Source of the DNA: Sphingobacteriales bacterium | GTDB lineage: Bacteria; Bacteroidota; Bacteroidia; Chitinophagales; UBA2359 | NCBI GenBank assembly: GCA_016706405.1 | Contig: JADJJT010000002.1 | Span: forward strand, 868,001 to 932,000 | DNA length: 64,000 nt | Direction: 5' to 3' | Shown here: positions 16,060 through 25,265 of the stretch, piece by piece | Numbering within the stretch: the first letter of the stretch is position 1 | Layout of the letters: every line of letters starts with the position of its first letter | Translations under genes and position numbers: made by a program | The notes under the pieces: generated by a model | The model's database searches: none | What the model was told of the DNA's origin: nothing | What the model saw: the letters and a program-made list of their open reading frames with translations, nothing else

Positions 16060-16725
16060 TTATATCGTTTTTTTATGCTGCCAGTACTTTATAAGTAAAA
16101 AACCAAATAACATGCCGCCCAAATGGGCAAAATGGGCAATATTATTTTGTGGATTATGTTGCAATCCCATTACAAGTTCGAAAATGGCAAATATCAATAC
16201 TAAATATTTGGCTTTTATGGGCATAACAAAATAGATATATAATAACTGATTAGGGTAAAACAAGCCAAATGCTAATAAAAGTCCATAAATAGCACCCGAA
16301 GCGCCCACCACCGGAGGCATCATTGAAACTATTTCGGCTGTACTAACATTATGGTCGGCGGCTATAGCTGCTGCTTCGTAGGTTGAGGTTAAATTAAACA
16401 AAAATGCTGCTCCCAAAGCGGTAAAAAAGTAGTAAAAAAAATAACGTTTTGGGCCTAAACGCAATTCTATCAATGGGCCAAACATATACAAAGTAAACAT
16501 GTTGAAAAAAATATGCATTAAACTGCCATGCATAAAAATATGTGTAACCAACTGAAAGGGTTTAAAATTGGGAGATTCCCATAAGTACATACCCAAAATT
16601 CGATTAAGATCTATGCCCATTGCGCCTTCAAATAATAAGCTTACAGCAAAGCAAGCTACGTTGAGATAGAGCAAATTGCGGGTAACATGGGCCTGTTGAA
16701 ATGGATTTTGCTGGTAATAATTCAT
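16060..16725 (-). CDS. Rhomboid-family intramembrane serine protease
   Basis: Cleaves substrates within the membrane. About six transmembrane helices; catalytic Ser143 in GASGAIYG and His201 in HFAHLGGMLFG; the family's HIFFNM motif is at 71-76. The length of 221 aa matches the short GlpG-like Bacteroidota forms. It is separated by 3 nt from the small gene at 16729-17016 on the same strand, so the two are probably co-transcribed. Confidence 0.93.
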   Translation of the reverse strand: MNYYQQNPFQQAHVTRNLLYLNVACFAVSLLFEGAMGIDLNRILGMYLWESPNFKPFQLVTHIFMHGSLMHIFFNMFTLYMFGPLIELRLGPKRYFFYYFFTALGAAFLFNLTSTYEAAAIAADHNVSTAEIVSMMPPVVGASGAIYGLLLAFGLFYPNQLLYIYFVMPIKAKYLVLIFAIFELVMGLQHNPQNNIAHFAHLGGMLFGFLLIKYWQHKKTI

Positions 16726-16728
16726 TTT

Positions 16729-17016
16729 TTAAAACAAACGTGTTTTGTTTTTTACAAGGTGGTTCTTAACATCAAGCAATACCTGTCGCGAGGCATCTGA
16801 TAAATTGGTTTCGCTAAAAGTTAAATGTTCAATTAGTTCGATTAATGCGGTAACACTGGCTTCGGTCGAATGAAATTTATTGATTACTACTACTCGTTTA
16901 CTGGATAGAAGGCAATGTCCGGTATTAAAATTCCCTTTTCCGGATTTTACGGCATACCCACCCTCATTTAATAAGGTTTTAAGTTTTTGTAACATGTTCT
17001 CCGAATAAGTAATCAT
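16729..17016 (-). CDS. Conserved small hypothetical protein in an operon with rhomboid
   Basis: 95 aa, no signal peptide or membrane segment. The pattern KGNFNTGHCLLSSKRVVVINKF followed by a helix-rich C-terminus recalls small uncharacterised Bacteroidota proteins with the same G-x-C-x-L-x5-VV-x-NKF core. No function is known to me. The 3-nt gap to the rhomboid gene suggests co-expression. Confidence 0.75.
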   Translation of the reverse strand: MITYSENMLQKLKTLLNEGGYAVKSGKGNFNTGHCLLSSKRVVVINKFHSTEASVTALIELIEHLTFSETNLSDASRQVLLDVKNHLVKNKTRLF

Positions 17017-17187
17017 ATCAGTATTGGATCATAAAAACTTCAAAATGAAACTGCAAATATGGGGGTAAATACCCAAACAGGCAACATAATATAATATAAA
17101 TCCAATTTAGCCAGCAATTGTTTACTTGTTTTATGGTCATTTTAAGAAGTCAAGAAAGGTAAAACAAGCTAACTAAGGGTTTTTTAA

Positions 17188-17218
17188 TTGAAAAGACCGG
17201 CTAATTTTCGTATCTTTG
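17188..17218 (+). promoter_or_regulatory. Bacteroidota promoter of adk (TTG-N20-TATCTTTG)
   Basis: TTG at 17188-17190, 20 nt spacer, TATCTTTG at 17211-17218. It overlaps an upstream in-frame ATG at 17216, which shows that translation cannot begin there. Confidence 0.75.
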
Positions 17219-17260
17219 TGCCGGATATTAGACACTTATAGTACTTTTTACACCATTTAT

Positions 17261-17833
17261 ATGCTTAATATTATTATGTTTGGCCCCCCCGGAAGCGGCA
17301 AAGGCACACAAGCAGCATTGCTTAAAGATAATTATAGCTTGCTGCATATTTCGACGGGTGACTTGTTGCGTGCTGAGCAAGAAGAAGAGACAGCCTTGGG
17401 TTTAGAGGCTAAAATGTACATGGATGCCGGCCATTTGGTTCCGGACTCGGTAGTAATTGGCATGATTGATAATAAATTAAACGCTTTAGAGCCTGGTATC
17501 AACGGTATTATTTTTGATGGCTTTCCACGAACGATTGCCCAAGCTGAGGCTTTAGATGAATTATTGGCAAAGCGAGACAATAAGATAGATGCTGTTCTAT
17601 TATTAGAGGTTAGTCAGAATGAAATAGTGCGCCGTATTTTAGAGCGTGGTTTAACATCTGGGCGTGGCGACGATTTAGATGTGGAAACTATTATAGCCCG
17701 TTACAACGTGTTTTTGGCTCAAACCGCTCCTGTTGCCGAGCATTACCAAAATGTTACCCACCACATAAATGGCGAAGGTGATATTGATATAATTAGCAAA
17801 GATTTAATAGCCGTTATTGAAGAAGTTTTTTAA
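17261..17833 (+). CDS. adk: Adenylate kinase
   Basis: Converts ATP and AMP to two ADP. I place the start at ATG 17261 (MLNIIMFG), because the upstream in-frame ATG lies inside the promoter and the P-loop GPPGSGKG then falls at residues 8-15, as usual. Other family motifs: DGFPRT in the AMP-binding region and a short LID around ERGLTSGRGDD with no zinc ligands. 190 aa matches short-LID adenylate kinases. Confidence 0.96.
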   Translation: MLNIIMFGPPGSGKGTQAALLKDNYSLLHISTGDLLRAEQEEETALGLEAKMYMDAGHLVPDSVVIGMIDNKLNALEPGINGIIFDGFPRTIAQAEALDELLAKRDNKIDAVLLLEVSQNEIVRRILERGLTSGRGDDLDVETIIARYNVFLAQTAPVAEHYQNVTHHINGEGDIDIISKDLIAVIEEVF

Positions 17834-17876
17834 ATAAATAAAAAATTTTTTGTTTCGTTGCTGCTATTATTTTAAC

Positions 17877-20489
17877 TCAAAACTTAAATAAAATGCGGGC
17901 ATTAATACGCCGTGCTGTTAAATAATTAGGCACCGCATACAAGCGTTCGGTAGCATAATCGGGGCTTAGGGCTTTAAAATAATTGTACGAAACGGTATTG
18001 TTTACCCCCAGCACGTTAAAAATTTCAACCGAAGCCCATATACTTTCAAATTTTCGCCAAATGCTGCGCTCGTGTAATTTGCTTGCTCGGGTAGTTTTAT
18101 CATACAACAAGTACGAAAATCCAATATCAACCCTTCGGTAGGGTGGTATTCTAAAAATGCCGCGCAATTTAGGGGTATCTTTTGGGCCTGTGGCAAAGCC
18201 TGTACCAACAACCAGCGACAAGTGCATTTTAAAATTTTTGTTCGAAGGCAAATAGTCCTGAAACATAATGCCAAAATTAACCCGCTGGTCGGTGGGGCGC
18301 GGCACGGCGCCAATATCCATTTTAATACTATCTACGGGTATCAGGTCTTCGGTAATACCAATTTTTATGGTATCGCCTCCGGCGTTTAGATATAAGTAAT
18401 AAAAATCGTCTTTAAGGTCTTCTTTGGTTTGCATTATTGACAAGCTAAGCCAATTATCGGTACCTCTAACAAACTCTCCGTTTAAGCGAAGGTCTAATCC
18501 GGCGGCATATCCGGTGGCACGATTTTCGCCAAAATATCTAATCAATAAATTATCTAAATCGTAGGGCACTAAGTCCCAAAGATATTTATAGTAAGCTTCG
18601 GCGGTTAATTTAAATGGCCTATTGAGCATATTGAAACTATACTCGCTGCCTAATACAAAATGTGCCGATTTTTGGGCGCGGAGTTGGGTGTTGAGTTGCC
18701 CTTTTGCATTGCGCATTTCGCGGTAAAAAGGTGGCTGGTAATACAATCCGGATGAAAACCGCAATAGCAAATCTCTATCAACTAAATTATCAAAACGTTG
18801 TTTTAAGGCTGTCCATTCGGTGCTATCGGGTGCAGCTAATCGAGGTTTGTAGGCAATTTGTACCCGCGGACTCACTAAAAAGTCTTCATTTGCACTCCAC
18901 CAACTTGCCCTAACGCCACTTGTTACCTGCAAACGGCCTTCGTCATCTATATTCCATTCGTTTTGCGCAAAGCCTGTTATCCGGTAAGATTCTAATTTTA
19001 GCTCGGTTTTTAATACATCGCGTATTTTAATGCTTACACCTGTATAGGGAATGGTGTATCCGGCACTATCTAAACGCCCCCATTCATTAAGTTGGTCGGT
19101 AATTTTTTCGCGTTGGCCAGTTAGCCCCCAGCTTAAAGCTAATTTTCGTGGATTTATTTCGTACAATCCGCGGTGGGTAAGGTTAATAATATTGGCGCGC
19201 AGCTCGTTGCGCACCCAGTTATGTGTTGTTCCAACGCCGAGTAGTTTTACTGCTTCGCCAAAAGTTTGGCTTCCGGCATTTTTATCGAGTTCGCTAATCC
19301 AGTATTGCCCAATAATATCATAGGCTTCGCGCTCGGTGGTAACAAACCCCGATGTCATAAATTTTAAAGTCAGCTTGTTATTATCGCTAGTAAATACGCC
19401 GCCAATACCCCCATATCCGGCTTGATAGCTGTCGCGTTCTTGGCCATCGTAATAAACATTCAACTGAAAAGCTTCGTTAAACGTGCCAAAACTCGATACT
19501 AACGAGGCCGGTTTAAACTTGTAAACATTGCCCGAGTAATTGCCCAAAAACTGCAATTCCCAGTTAGTGGTAAGTTTGCGGGTAATAAAAGTTTGTACGT
19601 CTGTAAACGAGGGGCTGTATTGCCCATCGGTAGGCAGGGCGTTTAATAAATAGGAATTTGCTTTATGGCGCACCCCAAAAACAAAAGTAGTTAACTCTTT
19701 TTTGTCCACACCTTCAACATGTGCGCTGGCCATTAGCAAACTTAATGCTACCGAGCCTTTAAAGGCGTGCGGTTTTTTATATTTTACATCTAAAACCGAT
19801 GAAAGTTTGTCGCCGTATTTGGCTTCAAAACCACCTGCCGAGAAGCCTACACTGCTAACTAAATCCGGATTTACAAAACTAAGCCCTTCTTGTTGACCTG
19901 CACGCACTAAAAAAGGTCTATACACTTCAAAATCGTTCACATACACCAAATTTTCGTCAAAATTGCCACCGCGCACCGAGTACGAGCTGCTTAGCTCGTT
20001 ATTAGCCACTACGCCTGCCCTGCCGCGCAAAAGTGCTTCTATGCCACCGCTTGTATTTGGTATGTTTTCAATTATTTTAATATCTAATGGTTGGATGGTT
20101 GAGCTTTTGGCGCGTTCACCGGTTTTTACAACTGGTTCTAATAGCATATTTTCGGGGAATAACACAACATTTATTTCCCGGATATCATCTTGACGAAGCG
20201 ATACTTCGCGGTATTCTTTGCGTTTTCCAACAAACGAGTATTGAATAACCGCCATGTGTCCATCGCTAAAATTAAGTTTGTAATCGCCATTTTCGTTGGT
20301 TGTGGTTGCTTTACTAGTTGATAAATCGACTACACTAACGCCGGGCAATGGCTGGTCGCCTTCGTCGGTTACACGCCCATAAATATATGGGTCGGTGCTT
20401 TGTGCCCTACTAATATGGGGTAGTGCTACCAGTATTAGGGCTGTAAAAACTAACCATAATATTGGCCGTTTGAACCACCTTATTGGCAT
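17877..20489 (-). CDS. TonB-dependent outer-membrane receptor with CarboxypepD-like N-terminal domain
   Basis: Energised uptake of an unknown ligand across the outer membrane. I take the start at ATG 20489 (MPIRWFKRP), giving a signal peptide ending near SRAQ. A carboxypeptidase-D regulatory-like domain (YIYGRVTDEGDQPLPGVSV) is followed by a plug domain with ALLRGRAGVVANNE and SYSVRGGNFDENLV, then a beta-barrel ending in a C-terminal Phe (RILFKF), as outer-membrane proteins require. There is no SusD partner next to it, so it is not a typical Sus pair. A candidate promoter sits at 20714-20721. Confidence 0.92.
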   Translation of the reverse strand: MPIRWFKRPILWLVFTALILVALPHISRAQSTDPYIYGRVTDEGDQPLPGVSVVDLSTSKATTTNENGDYKLNFSDGHMAVIQYSFVGKRKEYREVSLRQDDIREINVVLFPENMLLEPVVKTGERAKSSTIQPLDIKIIENIPNTSGGIEALLRGRAGVVANNELSSSYSVRGGNFDENLVYVNDFEVYRPFLVRAGQQEGLSFVNPDLVSSVGFSAGGFEAKYGDKLSSVLDVKYKKPHAFKGSVALSLLMASAHVEGVDKKELTTFVFGVRHKANSYLLNALPTDGQYSPSFTDVQTFITRKLTTNWELQFLGNYSGNVYKFKPASLVSSFGTFNEAFQLNVYYDGQERDSYQAGYGGIGGVFTSDNNKLTLKFMTSGFVTTEREAYDIIGQYWISELDKNAGSQTFGEAVKLLGVGTTHNWVRNELRANIINLTHRGLYEINPRKLALSWGLTGQREKITDQLNEWGRLDSAGYTIPYTGVSIKIRDVLKTELKLESYRITGFAQNEWNIDDEGRLQVTSGVRASWWSANEDFLVSPRVQIAYKPRLAAPDSTEWTALKQRFDNLVDRDLLLRFSSGLYYQPPFYREMRNAKGQLNTQLRAQKSAHFVLGSEYSFNMLNRPFKLTAEAYYKYLWDLVPYDLDNLLIRYFGENRATGYAAGLDLRLNGEFVRGTDNWLSLSIMQTKEDLKDDFYYLYLNAGGDTIKIGITEDLIPVDSIKMDIGAVPRPTDQRVNFGIMFQDYLPSNKNFKMHLSLVVGTGFATGPKDTPKLRGIFRIPPYRRVDIGFSYLLYDKTTRASKLHERSIWRKFESIWASVEIFNVLGVNNTVSYNYFKALSPDYATERLYAVPNYLTARRINARILFKF

Positions 20490-20713
20490 GGTGCAATAGT
20501 TTTTGAGGTGAAAATTATTGGGCAATAAAGCAGAGAATAAATTATAATTATAACACATTTTTATTTAGGCGTTATTGAAGTAAGACAGGAATATTTTAGG
20601 GGTAATTTTTCCGGATATAGTAACGTTGATTAGTTAAATATTGAGTCAGTTTCCGGAAGCAAAAATAAACTAAATCAAGTATTAAAATTTCAAAAAAAGG
20701 CAAAATAACAGGG

Positions 20714-20721
20714 CAAAGGTA
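20714..20721 (-). promoter_or_regulatory. Candidate -7 element (TACCTTTG on minus) for the TonB receptor
   Basis: CAAAGGTA on the plus strand is TACCTTTG on the minus strand, about 225 nt before the receptor start. The rest of 20490-20766 holds two TCCGGA sites and no ORF. Confidence 0.55.
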
Positions 20722-20766
20722 CAAACAAACGCTGTGTATTACTTATTAAAAGCGTTAAGTACAAAT

Positions 20767-20838
20767 CGCTAACCTTTTTTGATGACCAGATTTTTAAGGT
20801 GAAGGTTGCCTAAGTGTGTTTAATAATGGTGGATAGTG
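20767..20838. repeat. 70-bp direct repeat, left copy
   Basis: Matches 23036-23106 with a few substitutions (CGCTAACCTTTTTTGATGAC core). On the minus strand both copies read HLG.L..KNLVIKKG followed by a stop, so they may be the 3' end of an old transposase gene. Confidence 0.8.
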
Positions 20839-20925
20839 GTTTAAAACGAGGGCAGAACTGTCGTTGTTAGTAGGTAGATTTTGGCGTAGTTTGCCAATGT
20901 AAAGCCTTAGCAAATTTGCCAACTG

Positions 20926-21846
20926 TTAGGCGTTACGGAAGTGAAAATCTAATGCCTCTTTGCTTCTCGCCTGACAGTCTTGTAAGCCAAGATGCTGTTT
21001 GGCATCTCTAAAAAGAAATTCAATTTGAAAACGGAGTTGATAATATTGTAGTATTTTTTGTCCATCGGTTTGAGGGTCTGTGCAAAAGTAAGCACAGGTG
21101 CTTTTGACCTTGCCCTCGGCTTGAAGTTTTTGAACAATAACAAGTTTACACCAGCGTATTAAAGTGCGTACATGAGCAATGTCCTGATAAATAATTTCTG
21201 TTTCCTTGCTTGGTATAATGGTAAAGTGTTGGGTCGAAATATTTTTAAGGTCAATTTTTCCGTCAAAGGCTTTTGGTCTGCCTCGTCCACCTTTCTGTGC
21301 ACCCTTGTAGGCATAGCGTAAATAGCAGTTCGACTGTAAACGGCTTATCATGGTAAATCCTTGCCCGACCAAACCATCTACGAATGATTTCTTTGAGAAA
21401 TAAGCATCAAAAACCATGTATTTTGAGATTTTTAACAACTCCTTTGCGTGGTTTACTATTATACCAGCATAGTACTGCCTAAGGCTGTCGCCATCTGCTC
21501 CTTTAATATACTGGGTTTGAACAGCTTGATAATGTAGGGCAGTATGATTTTCTACATCGCCTAAGGCAAAGCCTACCATCTTGAAACCCCACCGCATGGC
21601 TTAGGCGTAACCCGACCAAAAAGAACCAACTCCGGGCGTATGTTTGCCACTCTTTTTAAGACAACTAGGGTCAAATAGCCATACTCTTTCCAAACCCGAC
21701 AACCCATCTATCAAATGGGCATTAAAAGCTCTGAAATTGTAGCGTTTGCTAAATTGAAATTCAGGTGAAGCAGCGCGAAGGTTTGAAGCTAAAAATGGAT
21801 TGAAGCCCTGCCTACTAAAAAAATCCGGATAAAAAGGCAGTTTCCT
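20926..21846 (-). pseudogene. Remnant of an IS4-family transposase
   Basis: The C-terminal half (21597-20926) has the IS4 signature Y-x2-R-x3-E-x6-K in YQLRFQIEFLFRDAKQHLG. Reading on upstream past TAA at 21601-21603, the same frame gives LERVWLFDPSCLKKSGKHTPGVGS, with the first catalytic Asp, and FSKRYNFRAFNAHL. The stop probably replaces a Lys codon (GYA-stop-AMRWG). Downstream of HFRNA the frame is lost, although another frame shows AKALHW, as expected for the C-terminus. The N-terminal region is also missing. No clear terminal repeats were found. The element is dead. Confidence 0.85.
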
Positions 21847-21860
21847 TTAAAAAACATTTC

Positions 21861-22532
21861 TCAAATACCAAAAACAGAAAAATTATTGTCAAAAATTAAC
21901 CTGATAGCGGCGTAAATTCCAACCAAACTAAAAATTAGCCAAGAAATATTAGAACCAACTATAATATTGAAATTTTGCCTTTTCGATAATAGTTCGTAGC
22001 GTTTGTTTACAATAAAGCTAAACCAGTAAACCAAGGTGCCATAAGCCATCTGCCACATTAAAGCCAGCATAATAATGCCAAAAACTTTGGCTTCGAAAAA
22101 GTGGTACGAAAAGCCAATATGCAATATCAGACAAGGAATAAGCGTGCTTAACCCATTGCCTACATCAATGGCAAAGCCAAACGATTTTTTGTCGGCATAT
22201 GAGCGGTCGTACATTGAATAGGCAACCCACAAGCCCGACCAAAAACTTGCGCTAAAAAAACGGCTAAAGCTCATTTTTTGGTTCATAAACTGCGCCAAAG
22301 GCGTTGCTTTTTCGTTTATATAGGTTTGGTAATATTTATTGCTTGTAGCTTCAATTAAATCAATTTTTTTCCAAAGAATAAATTCCCAATAATTAACTAA
22401 AATATTCAATATTAAAAACCAAACCACCACCACATAAACGCCGCTAAAACTGCCATACAATCGGTACTGGTTGAGCAGGGTAGCGGCAAATATTACTACC
22501 AGAAACGATATAATAAAATAAGATGTTTTCAT
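21861..22532 (-). CDS. Multi-pass membrane protein of unknown function
   Basis: 223 aa with about five or six hydrophobic segments (near 5-25, 30-52, 130-150, 155-175, 190-215) and an amphipathic loop containing WEFILWKKIDLIE and WSGLWVAYSMYDRSY. I do not recognise the family. The gene lies between an IS4 remnant and a direct repeat, so it may be cargo of, or trapped by, decayed mobile DNA. Confidence 0.65.
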   Translation of the reverse strand: MKTSYFIISFLVVIFAATLLNQYRLYGSFSGVYVVVVWFLILNILVNYWEFILWKKIDLIEATSNKYYQTYINEKATPLAQFMNQKMSFSRFFSASFWSGLWVAYSMYDRSYADKKSFGFAIDVGNGLSTLIPCLILHIGFSYHFFEAKVFGIIMLALMWQMAYGTLVYWFSFIVNKRYELLSKRQNFNIIVGSNISWLIFSLVGIYAAIRLIFDNNFSVFGI

Positions 22533-23035
22533 TAGGGGGTATATTCGGCTGCAATTTAAGAAAATTCAGATTTTCTTTTTCAATTTCAAATAGAATTTTC
22601 GGTTTAAAGGCATTAAATATCTTTGTTAGTGCAATAACACTTAATAGGATAGTGCCCCTTGTTGGGGCAATAAAACCAACTGAGTTAATACTAATTGGTG
22701 TATTAACTTTAGTGCGGTTTCGCTCTTTAAATTTACTTGAAAATTCGTATACTTAGGGATGATGGCAGAAAAATCCAAATATGGATAAAAACCTGTCTTT
22801 CCGACAACATTTGTATTAATGAGTTGATAAAAATGCATACTAGTAGAGTTGAATAAATTGAAAACTATTATAAAATGCTAATTTGAGTATTGTGCGTAAA
22901 GGTAATTTATGTGTTTGTAATTTTTCAAATAATTTTTCATTTCTTTTAAAATTTTATTTTAATAATGTGATAGTTTTATGTCATTAAAAAATAACACATA
23001 TGCATAAATGAAAATAATTTTTGCTCTTTTTGAAC
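22533..23035. other. AT-rich intergenic region
   Basis: About 500 bases. It includes a short hairpin GTTAATAC...GTATTAAC near 22684-22709. Short frames here show no coding character. Confidence 0.4.
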
Positions 23036-23106
23036 CGCTAACCTTTTTTGATGACCAGATTTTTAAAGTAAAGGGTGCCTAAGTGTGCTTAGTAATGGTG
23101 GTTAGT
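23036..23106. repeat. 70-bp direct repeat, right copy
   Basis: Second copy of 20767-20838 in the same orientation. Together they bracket 2.2 kb holding the IS4 remnant and one membrane-protein gene. Confidence 0.8.
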
Positions 23107-23117
23107 TTAAAGTTAAA

Positions 23118-23176
<59 letters not shown>

Positions 23177-23285
23177 TAAAAGTTAAAAGTGAAAAAATAA
23201 ATTGCTTGAAGTGGGTTTATTGTCTTAGGTATTGGCAACAGGTAATTTGAATTTCCAAAAAATAAAAATGTTTTTAGCAAAAGCA

Positions 23286-23316
23286 TTGCACAACCAACAA
23301 ATATACCTTACCTTTG
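23286..23316 (+). promoter_or_regulatory. Bacteroidota promoter of tRNA-Ser (TTG-N20-TACCTTTG)
   Basis: TTG at 23286-23288 and TACCTTTG at 23309-23316, 48 nt before the tRNA. Confidence 0.7.
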
Positions 23317-23364
23317 CACCCGATTGATGCGGCAGGCGGTAGTTTGCCCATTTTTTTTCAGCCG

Positions 23365-23453
23365 GGTGAGATGGGTGAGTGGCTGAAACCAACAGTTTGC
23401 TAAACTGTCATATTCCGAAAGGGGTATCGAGGGTTCGAATCCCTCTCTCACCG
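23365..23453 (+). tRNA. tRNA-Ser (anticodon GCT)
   Basis: 89 nt with acceptor GGTGAGA/TCTCACC, a long variable arm (TATTCCGAAAGGGGTA) typical of serine tRNAs, a T arm with GGGTTCGAATCCC and the anticodon loop TTGCTAA. CCA is not encoded. Confidence 0.97.
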
Positions 23454-23522
23454 CGTTCTTTAATTTTGGCTATTAAAACAACATTAAGGCTATATTACAA
23501 ATAAAATTGTTTATTGCCTAAT

Positions 23523-23596
23523 CGGGGAGTAGCGCAGCCCGGTAGCGCATCTGCTTTGGGAGCAGAGGGCCGCCGGTTCGAATCCAGTCTCCCCGA
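23523..23596 (+). tRNA. tRNA-Pro (anticodon TGG)
   Basis: 74 nt with acceptor CGGGGAG/CTCCCCG, anticodon stem TCTGC/GCAGA and loop TTTGGGA. The T stem GCCGG/CCAGT has a C-A mismatch at 51-63 and a G-T at 49-65, slightly irregular. CCA is not encoded. Probably co-transcribed with tRNA-Ser. Confidence 0.96.
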
Positions 23597-23619
23597 CTTC
23601 TTTTGTTTATTATCTTATT

Positions 23620-23659
23620 AACTGCTGCATACAACTACCTATTATGCAGCAGTTTTTTT
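23620..23659 (+). terminator. Rho-independent terminator of the tRNA unit
   Basis: AACTGCTGCAT and ATGCAGCAGTT form an 11-bp stem followed by seven T, 23 nt after tRNA-Pro. Confidence 0.9.
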
Positions 23660-23666
23660 GTTTATT

Positions 23667-23674
23667 TATCTTTG
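23667..23674 (+). promoter_or_regulatory. -7 element (TATCTTTG) of the first TauE/SafE gene
   Basis: An exact TANNTTTG match 27 nt before the ATG at 23702, just after the tRNA terminator. Confidence 0.65.
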
Positions 23675-23701
23675 TAAACAAAATTACCAAATTATTTCTT
23701 T

Positions 23702-24529
23702 ATGGTACTAACTGTTTTGGGCTATATAGGGGTAATGATTATGGGCATATCTTTAGGCTTAATTGGCGGTGGCGGGTCTATTTTTGCCGTACCTATTTTG
23801 GTTTATTTATTTAGATTTGAGGCAAGCTTGGCTACCAATTATTCGCTGCTACTTGTGGGTGGCACCGCCTTGGCAGGAATGCTTCAACACGCAAAAAAAA
23901 AATTGGTCGATTATCCGGTATTGTTAAAATTTGGTGTGCCCAGTACTTTAGCTGTCTTTGCTACACGGTTTTGGCTTGTTCCGGCTATACCAAACCAAAT
24001 ACTAATAAGTACAGATTTGCAGTTGTCTAAAAATAGCTTTTTGTTGTTATCATTTGCCATTTTAATGCTTTTTGCTGCCTGGCATATGTTTCGAACTGCT
24101 AACTCATCAAATACCAAAAAAACCAATAATACAATTGAAAATAACAACACCTCCCTGCCAAATCAAACACAATTTACTACAATTGGCATTTTTACGGGCT
24201 GTGTAACGGGGCTATTAGGGGCGGGCGGCGGATTTATTATTACCCCTGCTTTGGTTCTTTTTGCACATTTAACCATGAAACAAGCCATTGCCACAGCCTT
24301 GGGTGTCATTGCTTTAAATGCGCTGCTGGGTTTTGCCGTAAGTTTATTACATCCTTACCCATTAAACTGGCCGTTTTTAGCCGCAGTATTGGCAGTAGCA
24401 CTGCTTGGCATTTTTATAGGAGTAAAATTAAGTACAAAGTTTAATAATAAAAGTTTAAAAACAATATTTGCCTATGCAATTTTGTTAATGGCAGTTTTTA
24501 TTTTAATCAACGAACTTATTTTGAAATAA
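23702..24529 (+). CDS. TauE/SafE-family sulfite/anion permease
   Basis: Inner-membrane permease of about eight helices, 275 aa. The two internal repeats each carry the family's Gly-rich turn: GLIGGGGSIFAVPIL near the N-terminus and GLLGAGGGFIITPAL in the second half. Substrates in the family are sulfite, sulfoacetate or related organosulfur anions; the substrate here is unknown. A second member lies at 49517-50284. Monocistronic with its own promoter. Confidence 0.88.
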   Translation: MVLTVLGYIGVMIMGISLGLIGGGGSIFAVPILVYLFRFEASLATNYSLLLVGGTALAGMLQHAKKKLVDYPVLLKFGVPSTLAVFATRFWLVPAIPNQILISTDLQLSKNSFLLLSFAILMLFAAWHMFRTANSSNTKKTNNTIENNNTSLPNQTQFTTIGIFTGCVTGLLGAGGGFIITPALVLFAHLTMKQAIATALGVIALNALLGFAVSLLHPYPLNWPFLAAVLAVALLGIFIGVKLSTKFNNKSLKTIFAYAILLMAVFILINELILK

Positions 24530-24687
24530 GAAATCCACCTGCTGATATCTATACCAAGTTTTATTACAACGCCTAAAATCTATCCGGATAAAACTTAAAT
24601 AACCACAAAGGCAGCAACCCCAAATAATTAAAAAACCTATTAGCGGCAAAGGCTTAATCGTAAGTCTAATAACTCAATATTTTGCCG

Positions 24688-24695
24688 TATCTTTG
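24688..24695 (+). promoter_or_regulatory. -7 element (TATCTTTG) of ccmE
   Basis: Exact TANNTTTG match, 32 nt before the ccmE ATG. Confidence 0.6.
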
Positions 24696-24727
24696 CGACA
24701 ATATAAACGTAAAAAGAACAATAGCGT

Positions 24728-25153
24728 ATGAAAAAATTACATATTGTAGCAATTGTTATTATTGCCGGATTATTGGCTTATGTCGTTGTAACTTCAACCA
24801 ATTACAGCACCTACGAAAACTTTGCCACCGCCAGTAAATTGGCCGGAAATGGTCGCGAGTTTCAAGTTGTAGGTTTATTAAGCCGCCCAGCCGAAATGCA
24901 CTACGACCCTCAAACTGACCCTAACTTTTTTTCGTTTTACATGAAAGATGACAAAGGCTTAGAAAAACAAGTCGTATATAGAGCACCAAAACCGCGCGAT
25001 TTTGAACGCTCCGAACAAATTGTTTTAACAGGGCAAATGGTCGGCGATACTTTCCAAGCCTCAAAAATATTACTCAAATGCCCTTCAAAATATATTGAAG
25101 AAGGCGTAGGGGCAAAACAAGGTGAATTTACCGAGTTTAGCACTACAAAATAA
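24728..25153 (+). CDS. ccmE: Cytochrome c maturation heme chaperone CcmE, Cys type
   Basis: Periplasmic, membrane-anchored heme chaperone of cytochrome c maturation (System I). One N-terminal helix (about 3-22), then an OB-fold with REFQVVGLLSRP and QIVLTGQMVGDTFQASKILLKCP. The heme-attachment site is C118-P-S-K-Y122, i.e. CxxxY, instead of the HxxxY of E. coli CcmE; this variant is known from archaea and some bacteria. 141 aa. Next to ccmF on the same strand. Confidence 0.9.
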   Translation: MKKLHIVAIVIIAGLLAYVVVTSTNYSTYENFATASKLAGNGREFQVVGLLSRPAEMHYDPQTDPNFFSFYMKDDKGLEKQVVYRAPKPRDFERSEQIVLTGQMVGDTFQASKILLKCPSKYIEEGVGAKQGEFTEFSTTK

Positions 25154-25265
25154 CTTGTTCCCGTTTAGCAATCAACCTTATTTTGTTTATTTGTACGATT
25201 GATTGGTTTAATTTGAAAAAAACCAAATGGCCGTGTTTTTTAAACTAAAAATTATATAATTTAAA

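Noticed and set aside
17216..17260. Earlier start of adenylate kinase
   Set aside because: The ATG lies within the TATCTTTG promoter element; the start at 17261 gives the normal P-loop position.
22523..22838. Two small overlapping ORFs on opposite strands
   Set aside because: Neither has coding-like composition or a start context; probably noncoding spacer.
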